In this document: positions 1 to 9,215 of the stretch, piece after piece
Layout of the letters: every line of letters begins with the position of its first letter
How positions within the stretch are numbered: the first letter of the stretch is position 1
NCBI GenBank assembly: GCA_018669845.1
Contig: JABHSO010000091.1
Span: forward strand, 1 to 35,495
Length of the DNA stretch: 35,495 bases
Source of the DNA: Gammaproteobacteria bacterium
GTDB lineage: Bacteria; Pseudomonadota; Gammaproteobacteria; GCA-001735895
Direction of reading: 5' to 3'
Position numbers and translations under genes: made by a program
The notes under the pieces: model-generated
The model's database searches: none
What the model saw: the letters and a program-made list of their open reading frames with translations, nothing else
What the model was told of the DNA's origin: nothing

Positions 1-128
1 TATAGGTCTGACGAAATAAACATAACCTGGGCAACAATGCATAATGTAGTTAAACCAATAAAGGTAAGAACATGAAAAAACGACGACAAGTTAGATAGAG
101 ATAAAGCAGTTGACAAGAGAGTCCTCAT
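1..128 (-). CDS. Possible 5' end of a membrane or exported protein, cut by the left edge
   Basis: On the minus strand a frame opens at an ATG (126-128) and stays open for 42 codons to the window edge. It begins MRTLLSTALSLSNL and continues with a hydrophobic stretch (HVLTFIGLTTLCIVAQVMF) that would fit a signal anchor or first membrane helix. In-frame upstream starts also exist at 155, 152 and 143, inside the palindromic element. No good ribosome-binding site is visible and 42 codons is short, so this may be chance. If real, it is transcribed divergently from the DmsB-DmsC fusion and could be its regulator or a separate membrane protein. No family can be assigned. Confidence 0.3.
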   Translation of the reverse strand, partial: MRTLLSTALSLSNLSSFFHVLTFIGLTTLCIVAQVMFISSDL

Positions 129-131
129 AGA

Positions 132-193
132 AGGGTGCGCCATGCGCACCATCATGACAATTCACCAAACTAATGGTGCGCACGGCGCACCCT
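132..193. repeat. REP-like palindromic element (paired 21-bp arms)
   Basis: Two 21-bp arms (132-152 and 173-193) are inverted copies of each other with one mismatch, separated by a 20-bp loop. Each arm is itself nearly palindromic (GGTGCGC, 3 bp, GCGCACC), so the DNA or RNA could form a cloverleaf-like fold. It is far richer in GC than its surroundings. Arms of this type resemble dispersed REP/MITE-type repeats in gammaproteobacteria, by memory and unchecked. It ends 13 bp before the start codon at 207, where no Shine-Dalgarno sequence is seen, so it probably affects expression of that gene. Confidence 0.7.
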
Positions 194-206
194 ACGAATT
201 AAGATT

Positions 207-2090
207 ATGTTTGCAAAAAGAGACAATGAACCGAGTTACGCTTTATTAAACGATCCGACAAGTCAGACCGTTAATCGTTATGGCACACCAATTGATACCA
301 TTCAAACTGATGATAAACGTCACGGCAAATCATTAAACATCAATGATGATGCCAGCATCGGTGAAAACCCCAACCGTTACAAACAACACGGCTTCTTTTT
401 CAATGCTGATAACTGCATCGCCTGTCATGCCTGTGAAGCAGCCTGTAGTGAAAAAAATGATAACCCGGCGCATATCGCATTTCGTTCCGTAGGTTTTGTC
501 GAAGGAGGTACTTATCCCGCCTACCAGCGTTTGAATATATCTATGGCGTGCAATCATTGTGATGACCCCGTTTGCCTGAAAGGATGCCCTACCCGTGCCT
601 ACACAAAATTTGCCGAGTATGGTGCTGTTTTGCAAGATCCTGACATTTGTTTTGGTTGTGGATATTGCACCTGGGTCTGCCCTTACAATGCTCCCCAGCT
701 TGATCCAGTTAAGGGTCAGGTGACCAAATGTAATATGTGTGTGGATAGACTCGAAGCAGGTCTTAAACCAGCCTGTGTATCTGCCTGTTTAGGTAATGCG
801 CTGGATTTTGGTGTGACCGAAAATATTCCTGAAAACAGAACCCAGGCCAAAGTAGAAATCCCCGGTTTTCCACGTACCGATATTACTCATCCGAACATTC
901 GTTTTCAGCAAACCAGAACAACTCAACGCGATATGAATCGAGTGGATCAAACAGTCGTTAAATATCATCGTGATGATAGCACTCAAAGCTTCAAGCCGGT
1001 GGTGGATGACAAATTAGGGCAAAAACGTGAATGGAACCTACATAAATTACTCGGTTCGTATGAAAATGCACATATTGCATTCACCCTGAGCGCACAGGCT
1101 GTAATGGGGGCTTTTCTCATTCTAATGGCAAGTTTCTTCAACCCGTCTCTGGCAGAATATCAATCCGGCTCTGCTTATCTGCCCGGCTTATTTTTGATGC
1201 TGGTTTTAATGGGATTCGGGCTTTTCAAACTGAATATGCACCTGGGCAAACCACACCGTTTTTACCGTGGATTTTATAACCTGAGATATTCTCCCGTGAG
1301 CCGAGAAATTGCCGGTGTCTCAGCTTTTTTTACCGGATTAATCGGATACAGCTTTTTAGCCCTGTTCGACAATGTCCTATTACAGATGCTGCAAGCAGTG
1401 TTTGCCGCCTTAGCCGTTGCCGGAGCAGTGTTAGGTGGTTACTTCATGTACAAGCTTTACCGCATTGAAGCTCGCCCATTCTGGAATCACTGGTACACAG
1501 CAGCCAGTTTCCTTTCCACTGCATTAACTCTAGGCACTTTATTAATAGTTACATTTTCTTTGATTTTTAACGTCTTAAACCCTGCGCTGAGTGCCACCCT
1601 GATGATAATCATTTGTGTCGGATTATTACTAGAAATTACAGGACTATCAGGCCACTCAAAAAATTTGAAATCCGCAGCCAGCGAAGGTGCTGTATCATTT
1701 TATTTGCAGACAACCCTGTACGGTAAGTCTTACTGGTTACGAAATATTTTACTGGTCTCAGCACTGCTAACCGCAAGCAGTTTATTTTACCTGCAAAGCA
1801 CATCGATAATTGGACTCGGAATATTAGCAGGATTAACATTGATGAGTAACATCATTGGCCGAGCACTATTCTATGTTGTTGTCACCCCAACCACCATGCC
1901 CGGAGCATTCTTCTGGAAAAACCAGGGGTTTGTAGAACATGCCAGAGAAACAGGTTTAGCCGATATGCCACAATTGGGCGTGGCTTATGAAAAACATCAT
2001 GCTTTCAAACTAGATGAATTAATCGACACTATCAAAACTACAACCATAAGAGAAAAATTATTCCAGTTCAGCCGAGTTTTCACAGGCTAA
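207..2090 (+). CDS. Fused DmsB-DmsC type 4x[4Fe-4S] / membrane anchor protein
   Basis: Electron-transfer subunit of the DMSO-reductase (complex iron-sulfur molybdoenzyme) type, with the iron-sulfur and quinol-anchor subunits joined in one 627-aa chain. Residues 61-200 carry 16 cysteines in four cluster motifs (C70/73/76/80, C115/118/123/127, C148/151/154/158, C175/178/190/194), in the DmsB order. Residues about 285-600 are a DmsC-like region of roughly eight hydrophobic helices. In E. coli DmsB and DmsC are separate proteins. No molybdopterin catalytic subunit is next to it: the flank on the left is not plus-strand coding and the next gene is a permease. The partner may lie outside the window. 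Whether it serves a DMSO, sulfite (SoeBC-like) or polysulfide enzyme cannot be told. The ATG at 207 has no clear ribosome-binding site, probably because the palindromic element sits just upstream. Confidence 0.85.
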   Translation: MFAKRDNEPSYALLNDPTSQTVNRYGTPIDTIQTDDKRHGKSLNINDDASIGENPNRYKQHGFFFNADNCIACHACEAACSEKNDNPAHIAFRSVGFVEGGTYPAYQRLNISMACNHCDDPVCLKGCPTRAYTKFAEYGAVLQDPDICFGCGYCTWVCPYNAPQLDPVKGQVTKCNMCVDRLEAGLKPACVSACLGNALDFGVTENIPENRTQAKVEIPGFPRTDITHPNIRFQQTRTTQRDMNRVDQTVVKYHRDDSTQSFKPVVDDKLGQKREWNLHKLLGSYENAHIAFTLSAQAVMGAFLILMASFFNPSLAEYQSGSAYLPGLFLMLVLMGFGLFKLNMHLGKPHRFYRGFYNLRYSPVSREIAGVSAFFTGLIGYSFLALFDNVLLQMLQAVFAALAVAGAVLGGYFMYKLYRIEARPFWNHWYTAASFLSTALTLGTLLIVTFSLIFNVLNPALSATLMIIICVGLLLEITGLSGHSKNLKSAASEGAVSFYLQTTLYGKSYWLRNILLVSALLTASSLFYLQSTSIIGLGILAGLTLMSNIIGRALFYVVVTPTTMPGAFFWKNQGFVEHARETGLADMPQLGVAYEKHHAFKLDELIDTIKTTTIREKLFQFSRVFTG

Positions 2091-2105
2091 AAACAAATAA
2101 CTGCA

Positions 2106-2127
2106 GGGCTGACCTTCACGGTCACCC
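2106..2127 (+). terminator. Weak hairpin after the DmsBC-like gene
   Basis: GGG(C)TGACC and GGTCACCC form an 8-bp stem with one bulged C and a 5-nt loop, 16 nt after the stop codon. There is no following T run, so it may only be a weak or factor-dependent terminator. Confidence 0.3.
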
Positions 2128-2279
2128 ATTTCAAAGCACAAAATATTAATTAATTCTATTAAAGACCAATGTTCATCCTCAAGAGCACCCGCATGGGGTA
2201 CGTTTACAGAATTAAAGAAGAATAAATCAAAGTAAAAAGGTATTCTGATTTTTTAAAACCAAGCAAACTCTGCCTCACC

Positions 2280-3212
2280 ATGTTTCTGCATATCCTAAAC
2301 ATCATTGCCCCTGTTTTCCTGGTCATTGCTGCAGGTTATATCGCTGTTCGTCGGGGTTATTTTAATCAGGACATGGTCGATGGCTTAATGAAGTTTGCCA
2401 TCCTGTTCGCCGTTCCCTCATTATTATTCCGTGCAACTTCGACACTGGACTTAAGCACCGCCTACGACTGGCGAATCATGCTTGCATTTTACTCCGCTGC
2501 AGCTGTTAGTTTTGTCTCTACGGGATTTATTGCCTATAAAATATTTAAAAATCACCCGGGGCAATCGGTGGCTATTGGATTTGGCGCTCTCTTTTCAAAT
2601 TCAGTTTTACTGGGTCTACCTATTTCTGAACGAGCCTGGGGTGCAGAAAACCTGTCCACGGTCTACGCCATTGTCTCCATCCATGCCCCGTTTTGTTACC
2701 TATTAGGCATTACATCAATGGAAGTTTTACGCTCAGATGGACGCTCATGGCCTGATACCTTTTCCGTCATCATTAAAGCAATGTTTCGAAACAGTCTAAT
2801 GATAGGCATAGGTCTGGGTTTTATAGTCAATCTATCCGGGGTCGCTTTACCTCAGGTTTTCACTTCAGCCATTGATATTATTAGTAATGCAGCTTTACCC
2901 ATTGCTTTATTTGGTCTGGGTGGAGTACTTACACGTTATAAGTTCACCCATTCTCTGGGCGAAGTTGGCACAGTCTCCGCATTCTCTCTTCTGGTTCACC
3001 CGCTTTTAACTTTTCTGATATGTTTTCTGTTAGAAGTAGACCCTGAGTTCCGTAATAAAGCCGTTTTAGTCGCTGCAATGGCTCCAGGCATAAATAGCTA
3101 TCTATTTGCGAACATGTATCAAAGAGGACAGAGCATAGCAGCTAGTGTCGTGCTGCTGGCTACTGCCATGTCTGTTGTAACTGTAAGTATCTGGTTATGG
3201 TTACTGAGTTAG
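2280..3212 (+). CDS. AEC-family (auxin efflux carrier) permease
   Basis: 310-aa integral membrane protein of the AEC family (PF03547), whose bacterial members transport malate, malonate or other small organic anions. The sequence shows about ten hydrophobic helices in two five-helix halves separated near residues 145-165. Family-like features are the N-terminal PVFLVIAAGY, the FAVPSLLF segment in helix 2, GALFSNSVLLGLPI, and a C-terminal APGINSYLFANMY segment. The length is normal. It lies alone between two intergenic gaps (189 and 515 bp). No Shine-Dalgarno sequence is evident before the ATG. The substrate cannot be inferred from the neighbours. Confidence 0.85.
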   Translation: MFLHILNIIAPVFLVIAAGYIAVRRGYFNQDMVDGLMKFAILFAVPSLLFRATSTLDLSTAYDWRIMLAFYSAAAVSFVSTGFIAYKIFKNHPGQSVAIGFGALFSNSVLLGLPISERAWGAENLSTVYAIVSIHAPFCYLLGITSMEVLRSDGRSWPDTFSVIIKAMFRNSLMIGIGLGFIVNLSGVALPQVFTSAIDIISNAALPIALFGLGGVLTRYKFTHSLGEVGTVSAFSLLVHPLLTFLICFLLEVDPEFRNKAVLVAAMAPGINSYLFANMYQRGQSIAASVVLLATAMSVVTVSIWLWLLS

Positions 3213-3227
3213 CCTGGTAATTCCAGG
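3213..3227 (+). terminator. Possible terminator of the AEC gene
   Basis: CCTGG and CCAGG pair across a 5-nt loop directly after the stop codon and are followed by a short T-rich stretch (TTTATTG). The stem is only 5 bp, so this is a weak call. Confidence 0.3.
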
Positions 3228-3727
3228 TTTATTGAGTGTATAAATCAAATATCATTTTATATCCTTAAGAATAAAAAATAATTTATCAAATTAAGCAATC
3301 GTCAACTCTCCGCCTAAGTTTTAATAAGAAACTTTTAATACCTAATAAATCATTGTTTTATATATACTTATATTTTTAATCTTTAAATTTGACTACTTTT
3401 TTATAAATTTTTAATTTTATAAACCATTTTACCTTTGACATATATCAATCAATACCCTTCGTATATATGGTGAAATATCAAATTAGACCATTATTTTCAA
3501 CAAAATAATAACGTGAGCATTTTCCATAGTATTAGCTAATAGAAAACATTTATTATCATAACTAATTGTTTTTACTAGACTATTTTTAAATTAGTAAAAT
3601 AATTAGAGAACCGATCAGGCTTTATATTAAATGGGAAAGTTTTATTACCCATTATTAACCTATGTTACCGGCTTTTACAGTAAACTCATGTTTCACTAAA
3701 TAAAGAAATATAACTAAAAATAATCAT
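3228..3727 (+). other. Long AT-rich intergenic region before the nap operon
   Basis: About 500 bp of very AT-rich DNA with no convincing reading frame. It holds the FNR-like promoter described separately (3435-3478). Close to napD there is one NarL/NarP-type heptamer match (TACCCAT, 3646-3652), which also pairs with ATGGG at 3631-3635 in a small dyad. The long distance between promoter and napD (about 240 nt of predicted leader) suggests a structured or regulated 5' leader, but I could not identify a known riboswitch. Confidence 0.5.
3435..3478 (+). promoter_or_regulatory. FNR/ANR-type box and -10 element for the nap operon
   Basis: TTGACATATATCAA at 3435-3448 matches the FNR consensus TTGAT-N4-ATCAA with one mismatch. 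AAATAT at 3473-3478, preceded by TG, could be an extended -10, which puts the start site near 3485 and the box near -43, close to the class II activation position (-41.5). This fits oxygen-controlled expression of napDAGHBF. The promoter assignment is inferred from spacing. Confidence 0.55.
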
Positions 3728-4060
3728 ATGAATTTATCAGCAATACTGGTCACTACAACGCCAGAAAACACTCTTAATATGATAGAAACTCTTAACAGCA
3801 TTCAAGATGTTGAAGTTTTTCATCATGACACTTCAACAGGCAAAATCATCATCATTCAGGAAGCTGAAGCAATACATGATGAAGTTAATGGCCTGAAAAA
3901 AATTAAATCACTACCAGGTATTATCCTGGCTGAAATGGTCGAGCACTATTTTGGTGAAGATCAAAACCTGTACCCCAGTACTGATCTGGAAAACATCGAT
4001 GCTACCTGTGGTACTCAGGTGGCTGATAGCTGCAGCATCCCTGAGTACTTGAATCAATAA
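3728..4060 (+). CDS. napD: NapD, chaperone for NapA maturation
   Basis: 110-aa cytoplasmic protein of the NapD family, which binds the Tat signal peptide of NapA and holds it back until the molybdenum cofactor is inserted. The N-terminal MNLSAILVTTTPE and the following ferredoxin-like beta-alpha-beta pattern (GKIIIIQEAEAIHDEV, IKSLPGIILAEMVEHYF) are typical. The last 20 or so residues are an extension with two cysteines in CGTQVADSC that is not a usual NapD feature. It is first in the nap operon, 80 bp before napA. There is no strong ribosome-binding site before the ATG. Confidence 0.88.
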   Translation: MNLSAILVTTTPENTLNMIETLNSIQDVEVFHHDTSTGKIIIIQEAEAIHDEVNGLKKIKSLPGIILAEMVEHYFGEDQNLYPSTDLENIDATCGTQVADSCSIPEYLNQ

Positions 4061-4131
4061 ACTGCTACAAATTTAAACAATAAAATTAAACTATTAAAAA
4101 TAGTACTGGCAAAAGCCTGTTACTAACCTTT

Positions 4132-4136
4132 GGAGG
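4132..4136 (+). promoter_or_regulatory. Strong Shine-Dalgarno sequence of napA
   Basis: GGAGG lies four bases before the napA ATG and fixes that start. It is the strongest ribosome-binding site in the nap operon, in contrast to napD, napG and napF, which lack a clear one. Confidence 0.75.
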
Positions 4137-4140
4137 TCAA

Positions 4141-6891
4141 ATGTTAGAAGTCAATCGTAGAGAATTTCTCAAATCAAGCGTCGCCGCATCGGCAGCAGCC
4201 ACTGTCGGTATTCCACTCACAGCTGTTCAGGCAAGCACTACCAGCGAAGCAGAAAAAGACTGGCAGTGGGACAAATCAGTTTGTCGTTTCTGTGGTACAG
4301 GTTGCGGCATTATGGTCGCCACAAAAGATGGTCGAATCGTTGCTACCAAAGGTGACCCCGATGCGCCAGTTAACAAAGGCCTAAACTGTATTAAAGGTTA
4401 CTTCAATGGCAAGATCATGTACGGCAAAGACCGTTTGACCAAACCATTATTAAGAATGACAGATGGTAAGTTCGATAAAAAAGGTAAATTCCAGGCTGTT
4501 AGCTGGGATCGCGCTTTTGATGAAATGGAAAAGCAGTTTAAAAAGACCTATAACACGATGGGACCAGCAGGCGTTTCCATTATAGGTTCCGGTCAATACA
4601 CCATCCCTGAAGGTTATGCTGCAGCCAAGCTGATGAAAGCAGGCTTTCGCAGTAATAATATTGACCCGAATGCACGTCACTGTATGGCATCAGCAGTTGT
4701 AGGTTTCATTCAAACCTTTGGTATTGATGAGCCATCCGGTTGTTATGATGATATCGGACTTACCGATACGGTCATTACCTGGGGTGCCAATATGGCAGAA
4801 TGTCATCCGATTCTGTGGGCTCGAGTTTCTGATCGCAAAATTGCTGACGAAGAAGGTTACAAGTTAATCAACCTGACCACCTGCTCTAACCAGACTTCAG
4901 ATATCGCTGACGTTGAAATCGTTTTCAAACCAGGTACTGACCTGGCTTTGTGGAATTACATTGCACGTGAAGTTGTCAAACGTGATGCCGTTAATCATGA
5001 CTTTGTAGAAAAGCACTGCGTGTTTGCCACCGGTCCTTATGACATTGGCTACGGAATGCGTTCAACCAGTAAATATGCGTTTGAGGCAGAAAAAGATATT
5101 CAGGCTAAAGAATTGGAAATCACTCTTGATAAAGATGAAGCCATTGCCCAGCGTAAAACAGCAGGCATGAAAGTAAAGCAGAAAAATACCAAGAAGCCTG
5201 TTAAGCACTGGATGATCGAATTCGAAGAATTCAAGAAAGGTGTAGAGCCCTATACTTTGGATTTTGTTGCTGAGTTATCCAAAGGTGACCCAGATGAATC
5301 AATGGACGAGTACAAGAAGAAATTACAGATTCTTGCCGATACTTACATTGAAAAGAATCGCAAGATAGTCAGCTTCTGGACTATGGGTATGAACCAGCAC
5401 TATCGTGGAAGCTGGGTCAATGAACAGGCTTACATGATTCACCTGTTATTAGGTAAACAGGCTATGCCTGGAAACGGCGCATTCTCACTAACAGGTCAAC
5501 CTTCAGCCTGTGGTACTGCACGTGAAGTGGGCACCTTTGCTCATCGTTTACCTGCTGATCTGGTAGTTGCGAATCCTAAACACAGAAAATTTTCTGAAGG
5601 ATTGTGGAAATTACCTGCTAAAACGTTAAACCCAAAAGTTGGTACGCACATCATGAAGATTTTGCGTAGCCTTGAAGATGGAAAAGTAAAATTCACCTGG
5701 GTACAGGTTAACAATCCTTTTCAGGCTTCAGCTAATGCTACTCACTGGATTAAAGCCGCTCGTGAAATGGACAACTTTGTAGTTTGTTCAGATCCTTATC
5801 CTACAGTATCAGCAAAAGTAGCTGACCTTATTCTTCCAACTTCAATGATCTATGAGAAGTGGGGACTGTATGGAAATGCAGAACGTCGTACACAGGGCTG
5901 GCGTCAACAGGTTAATGCACCGGGTGATGCACGTACTGATGTATGGCAAATGCTGGAATTCTCCAAGCGTTTTAAACTGAAAGAAGTTTGGGGTGAGAAA
6001 AGCATTCCAGGTCTGAAATCTAAAGGTTTTGATGATGGTAAGTTACCTAGTGTACTGGCTGAAGCAGAGTCTATGGGTTATTCACCTGAAGACACTTTGT
6101 ACGATGTACTATTTGCCAACAAGGAAAACAAACAAGTTGCCTGGCCTGATGAGGCTGTTGCCAAAGGTCATGCGAATAGCACGGCCGACTGGTTAGGCGA
6201 TGGCTGGTTCCCTGAAAAAGCACTGTTTAACGAGTATCGTCAGTTCGGTGTAGGTCATGCTCATGACCTGGCAGACTTTGACACCTACATGCGTGATGAT
6301 GTTCGCGGATTAAGATGGCCTGTTGTCGACGGCAAGGAAACTAAATGGCGTTTTAACGAAGAATATGATTCTTATTGTGAAAAAGGCAGTGGTTTTGATT
6401 TCTACGGAAAAGCATTGAAAGCTATAAAAAGCGGTGACCTGGATGGTATTACCAGCAAAGGTAAAACCAAATTGGCACATAAGGCGAAGATTTTCTTCCG
6501 TCCTTACGCTGCGCCTCCAGAGCAGCCAGATAACAACTATGACCTGTGGTTCTCAACTGGTCGTGTTATCGAGCACTGGCATACAGGTACCATGACACGT
6601 CGTGTTCCTGAATTACACAGAGCCGTTCCAACGGCTGTGTTGTGGATGCACCCTGATGATGCAGGCAAACGTAACCTCAGTCGAAATGACATCGTGTGGA
6701 TAGAATCTCGCCGTGGCAAGATCAAGGCGGTTCTGGAAACTCAGGGTCGTAATCGTCCACCAAAGGGTTATACCTTTGCTCCATTCTTTGATGAAGGCGT
6801 TTTTGTTAACAAGATCTGTATCGATATGACATGTCCTATGTCGAAAGAAACAGATTTCAAAAAAGCTGCTGTTAAAGTTTATAAAGCGTAA
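4141..6891 (+). CDS. napA: NapA, periplasmic nitrate reductase catalytic subunit (long type)
   Basis: Reduces nitrate to nitrite in the periplasm with a Mo-bis-MGD cofactor and one [4Fe-4S] cluster. The N-terminus is a Tat signal (NRREFLK, then an Ala-rich segment ending near VQA, residue 31). Cluster ligands are C48, C51, C55 and C83. C181 in ARHCMAS is the expected molybdenum ligand. At 916 aa it is about 90 residues longer than E. coli NapA (828 aa). Much of the extra length is a Lys/Glu-rich segment around residues 315-385 and another around 640-690. From memory, this long form and the [19 protein letters not shown] segment resemble NapA of Epsilonproteobacteria (Campylobacterota) more than the enteric type. 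Electrons would come from NapB. A strong hairpin follows the stop codon. Confidence 0.95.
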   Translation: MLEVNRREFLKSSVAASAAATVGIPLTAVQASTTSEAEKDWQWDKSVCRFCGTGCGIMVATKDGRIVATKGDPDAPVNKGLNCIKGYFNGKIMYGKDRLTKPLLRMTDGKFDKKGKFQAVSWDRAFDEMEKQFKKTYNTMGPAGVSIIGSGQYTIPEGYAAAKLMKAGFRSNNIDPNARHCMASAVVGFIQTFGIDEPSGCYDDIGLTDTVITWGANMAECHPILWARVSDRKIADEEGYKLINLTTCSNQTSDIADVEIVFKPGTDLALWNYIAREVVKRDAVNHDFVEKHCVFATGPYDIGYGMRSTSKYAFEAEKDIQAKELEITLDKDEAIAQRKTAGMKVKQKNTKKPVKHWMIEFEEFKKGVEPYTLDFVAELSKGDPDESMDEYKKKLQILADTYIEKNRKIVSFWTMGMNQHYRGSWVNEQAYMIHLLLGKQAMPGNGAFSLTGQPSACGTAREVGTFAHRLPADLVVANPKHRKFSEGLWKLPAKTLNPKVGTHIMKILRSLEDGKVKFTWVQVNNPFQASANATHWIKAAREMDNFVVCSDPYPTVSAKVADLILPTSMIYEKWGLYGNAERRTQGWRQQVNAPGDARTDVWQMLEFSKRFKLKEVWGEKSIPGLKSKGFDDGKLPSVLAEAESMGYSPEDTLYDVLFANKENKQVAWPDEAVAKGHANSTADWLGDGWFPEKALFNEYRQFGVGHAHDLADFDTYMRDDVRGLRWPVVDGKETKWRFNEEYDSYCEKGSGFDFYGKALKAIKSGDLDGITSKGKTKLAHKAKIFFRPYAAPPEQPDNNYDLWFSTGRVIEHWHTGTMTRRVPELHRAVPTAVLWMHPDDAGKRNLSRNDIVWIESRRGKIKAVLETQGRNRPPKGYTFAPFFDEGVFVNKICIDMTCPMSKETDFKKAAVKVYKA

Positions 6892-6901
6892 ATAGAAATA
6901 G

Positions 6902-6940
6902 GTGCCCTGCCAAGTCTGAATAACGAGCCTTGCAGGGCAC
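6902..6940 (+). terminator. Intercistronic hairpin between napA and napG
   Basis: GTGCCCTGC (6902-6910) pairs perfectly with GCAGGGCAC (6932-6940), extended inward by AAG/CTT after one bulged C, with a loop of about 14 nt. It begins 10 nt after the napA stop and ends 20 nt before napG. There is only a short T-rich tail (CTTTTC). It is better read as a partial terminator or 3' stabiliser that raises napA mRNA over napGHBF than as a full stop. Confidence 0.65.
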
Positions 6941-6960
6941 ACTTTTCATCAAACTTAAAA

Positions 6961-7731
6961 ATGAATTCTACTTCTCTTAAAGCACGACGTAAGTTTCTAA
7001 AAGGCATTACGCAGAATACTGCGATTGCCGCGACTGGAGGCCTGATCTGGGCATCTTTGTTGCAGAAAGAAGCTCGTGCCACACCTTTTGCCATCAGGCC
7101 GCCGGGTGCTTTAAAAGAAGATGACTTTAATGCCAAATGCATTAAGTGCGGGCAATGCGTGACTTCCTGTCCTTATGACACATTAACTCTCGCTAATACC
7201 AGTGATCAAATACCGATCGGAACACCTTATTTTATTCCGCGTGATGTGCCCTGTTACATGTGTCCGGATATCCCTTGCATGAATGCTTGCCCAACCGGTG
7301 CTTTAACACCTGAACTAGAAACAATAGAAGATTCACGTATGGGCCTGGCAGTTATCGATATTGAAAACTGCCTGTCCTGGTTAGGTTTACGCTGTGAAAT
7401 CTGTCATCGTGAATGTCCTGTCAAAGGAACAGCTATAACAGTGGAGCATCACCCACGTAAACTCAGCAAACATGCGATGTTTATTCCACTCGTGCACAGC
7501 GATGCCTGCACCGGTTGTGGAATTTGTGAAAAAGCCTGCCCCACTGATGAAGCTGCCATTAAAGTTGTTCACCCAAAACTGGTTCAAGGATCTGTCGGTG
7601 AACATTATCGTCTGGGCTGGAAATATGACAGCTCTATTACTCAGCAGTACAAACCTGAAGAACTGAAAAAAAATGCTCCAGTTAAAGCAGAGTCAACAGG
7701 ACTGGACTGGTTAAATACGGGTGAACTGTAA
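6961..7731 (+). CDS. napG: NapG, periplasmic ferredoxin-type quinol dehydrogenase subunit
   Basis: 256-aa iron-sulfur protein that passes electrons from NapH to the NapAB enzyme. The N-terminus has a twin-arginine signal (ARRKFLKG) and a hydrophobic stretch ending near ARA (residue 40). Four [4Fe-4S] motifs follow: CIKCGQCVTSCP, CYMCPDIPCMNACP, the split CLSWLGLRCEICHRECP, and CTGCGICEKACP. The length is typical of NapG. Its stop codon overlaps the napH start by one base (TAATG), showing translational coupling. With no napC in the operon, NapGH is the likely quinol-oxidising route. Confidence 0.93.
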   Translation: MNSTSLKARRKFLKGITQNTAIAATGGLIWASLLQKEARATPFAIRPPGALKEDDFNAKCIKCGQCVTSCPYDTLTLANTSDQIPIGTPYFIPRDVPCYMCPDIPCMNACPTGALTPELETIEDSRMGLAVIDIENCLSWLGLRCEICHRECPVKGTAITVEHHPRKLSKHAMFIPLVHSDACTGCGICEKACPTDEAAIKVVHPKLVQGSVGEHYRLGWKYDSSITQQYKPEELKKNAPVKAESTGLDWLNTGEL

Positions 7732-8708
7732 TGACTAAAATCAGTTCAACTAAAATGGGGCCAAACGGTAAGCCGGTAAGGCCCTTTGTTATGCCCACGA
7801 GCTTTGTTGGAAAACTGGGCGTTTGGAAATACCTGGTTTTGCGTCGGTTTGTACAAATTTCTACCTTATTATTATTTTTTGGTTCGGCTCACTGGGCATG
7901 GAATTTTAACGAATTACCCATTATCAGTGGCAACCTGTCCAGCTCAATGCTATTCGGCTTTATTCCACTGGCAGACCCTTTCGCTGTTTTACAGATTTTA
8001 GCTTCACAACAATCCCTGTTAACAGAAGTATTAATAGGAGCGCTGATAGTACTAGCCTTTTATTTTGTTGTCGGTGGACGTGTCTGGTGCTCATGGGTTT
8101 GCCCGATCAATTTAATCAGTGATCTGGCAGGGAAAATCCGTAAAAAACTGAATATACAAAATGCTCTACAACTCAGTCGAAAATTTCGATATACCATGCT
8201 GGCACTAACTCTCATCTTATCTGCGTTGACCGGAGTAGCTGCATTTGAATGGATTAGCCCAATCAGTATTTTTCATCGTGAAATCATATTCGGACTCGGC
8301 ACAGGTTGGGCTATCTTGCTTGGCATATTTATCTTTGATGCTTTTATTTTAAAAGATGGCTGGTGTGGATATATTTGCCCACTGGGTGCTTTTTACTCTA
8401 TTGTCGGCAAATTTTCATTGTTGCGCATAAGCTTTGATACCCCTACTTGCACACATTGCGTAGAATGTACAAAAATTTGCCCGGAACCCCAGGTTTTAGA
8501 TTTAAAACTGGCTTCTAGTAAAGGATACATTTCAGCCGGAGAATGCACTAATTGCGGCCGCTGTATCGGCGTATGCCCAGAAAATACTTTGCAATTTGAT
8601 ATCAAATTGTGGATGACACAAGACTACCAACAACATCTGCTGGCCGAAGAAGCCAGCAGGAACTCTAATAACCCTACTAAAACAGACCTTAGGAGAAAAG
8701 CAGCATGA
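7731..8708 (+). CDS. napH: NapH, membrane quinol dehydrogenase subunit
   Basis: 325-aa inner-membrane protein with four or five predicted helices (about residues 43-60, 95-115, 155-175, 195-215). It has the two family cysteine motifs after helices (WCSWVCP and WCGYICP) and two C-terminal [4Fe-4S] motifs (CTHCVECTKICP and CTNCGRCIGVCP) on the cytoplasmic side. It oxidises menaquinol or ubiquinol and delivers electrons to NapG. It overlaps napG by 1 nt and napB by 4 nt (ATGA). The size and motifs are standard. Confidence 0.93.
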   Translation: MTKISSTKMGPNGKPVRPFVMPTSFVGKLGVWKYLVLRRFVQISTLLLFFGSAHWAWNFNELPIISGNLSSSMLFGFIPLADPFAVLQILASQQSLLTEVLIGALIVLAFYFVVGGRVWCSWVCPINLISDLAGKIRKKLNIQNALQLSRKFRYTMLALTLILSALTGVAAFEWISPISIFHREIIFGLGTGWAILLGIFIFDAFILKDGWCGYICPLGAFYSIVGKFSLLRISFDTPTCTHCVECTKICPEPQVLDLKLASSKGYISAGECTNCGRCIGVCPENTLQFDIKLWMTQDYQQHLLAEEASRNSNNPTKTDLRRKAA

Positions 8709-9190
8709 AAATAAATAAGATACTCTTACTGAGCGGACTCGCAGCCATTATATTTGGTTGCAGCCAGAAACAGATGTCAAATTATGTAGACCCGGCCATC
8801 ATGAACGATATCAACATGGGCTTAAGCCAACTAAGTGTGTTTGATGTTCCCACGCCTCCGGTAAATAAATTTAGTGAAATAGAACCTGGCGAACTGGATC
8901 GTTTACCCATCGCCTACTCAACACTTCCACCACAAATTGGTCACGCTATTGAAGAATATATGCCAATAACTATGGAAGATAATGAGTGTATCGACTGTCA
9001 CGACAGGAGAAAACTATTGAAACGTGAATGGCGAGTAGGTAAAAAATTACCAATGCCTGACAATCATTACGGTAGCTTCAACAAACAGGGCGGCGTAGAA
9101 GATGTTGCTGGTGCTCGTTACAACTGCACACAATGTCACGTGGTATTATCTGACGCTCCTCCACTAGTTGAAAATTTATTTTTCAAATAA
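8705..9190 (+). CDS. napB: NapB, diheme cytochrome c, probable lipoprotein form
   Basis: 161-aa electron-donor subunit of periplasmic nitrate reductase. Two c-type heme sites are seen, C95-IDC-H99 and C141-TQC-H145, with H80 and H121 as likely distal ligands, as in NapB. Unlike the usual soluble NapB, the N-terminus reads MKINKILLLSGLAAIIFGC, a lipobox-like sequence with Cys19 as acceptor, so the protein may be membrane-tethered. An AGGAG site lies ahead of the ATG, and the start overlaps the napH stop by four bases. A 15-bp perfect hairpin lies downstream. Confidence 0.9.
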   Translation: MKINKILLLSGLAAIIFGCSQKQMSNYVDPAIMNDINMGLSQLSVFDVPTPPVNKFSEIEPGELDRLPIAYSTLPPQIGHAIEEYMPITMEDNECIDCHDRRKLLKREWRVGKKLPMPDNHYGSFNKQGGVEDVAGARYNCTQCHVVLSDAPPLVENLFFK

Positions 9191-9215
9191 AGCGTAATTA
9201 GCCTGTTTTTTCCTA

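Noticed and set aside
6902..6940. Full rho-independent terminator after napA
   Set aside because: There is no U tract, and napG follows within 20 nt in an obviously functional operon.
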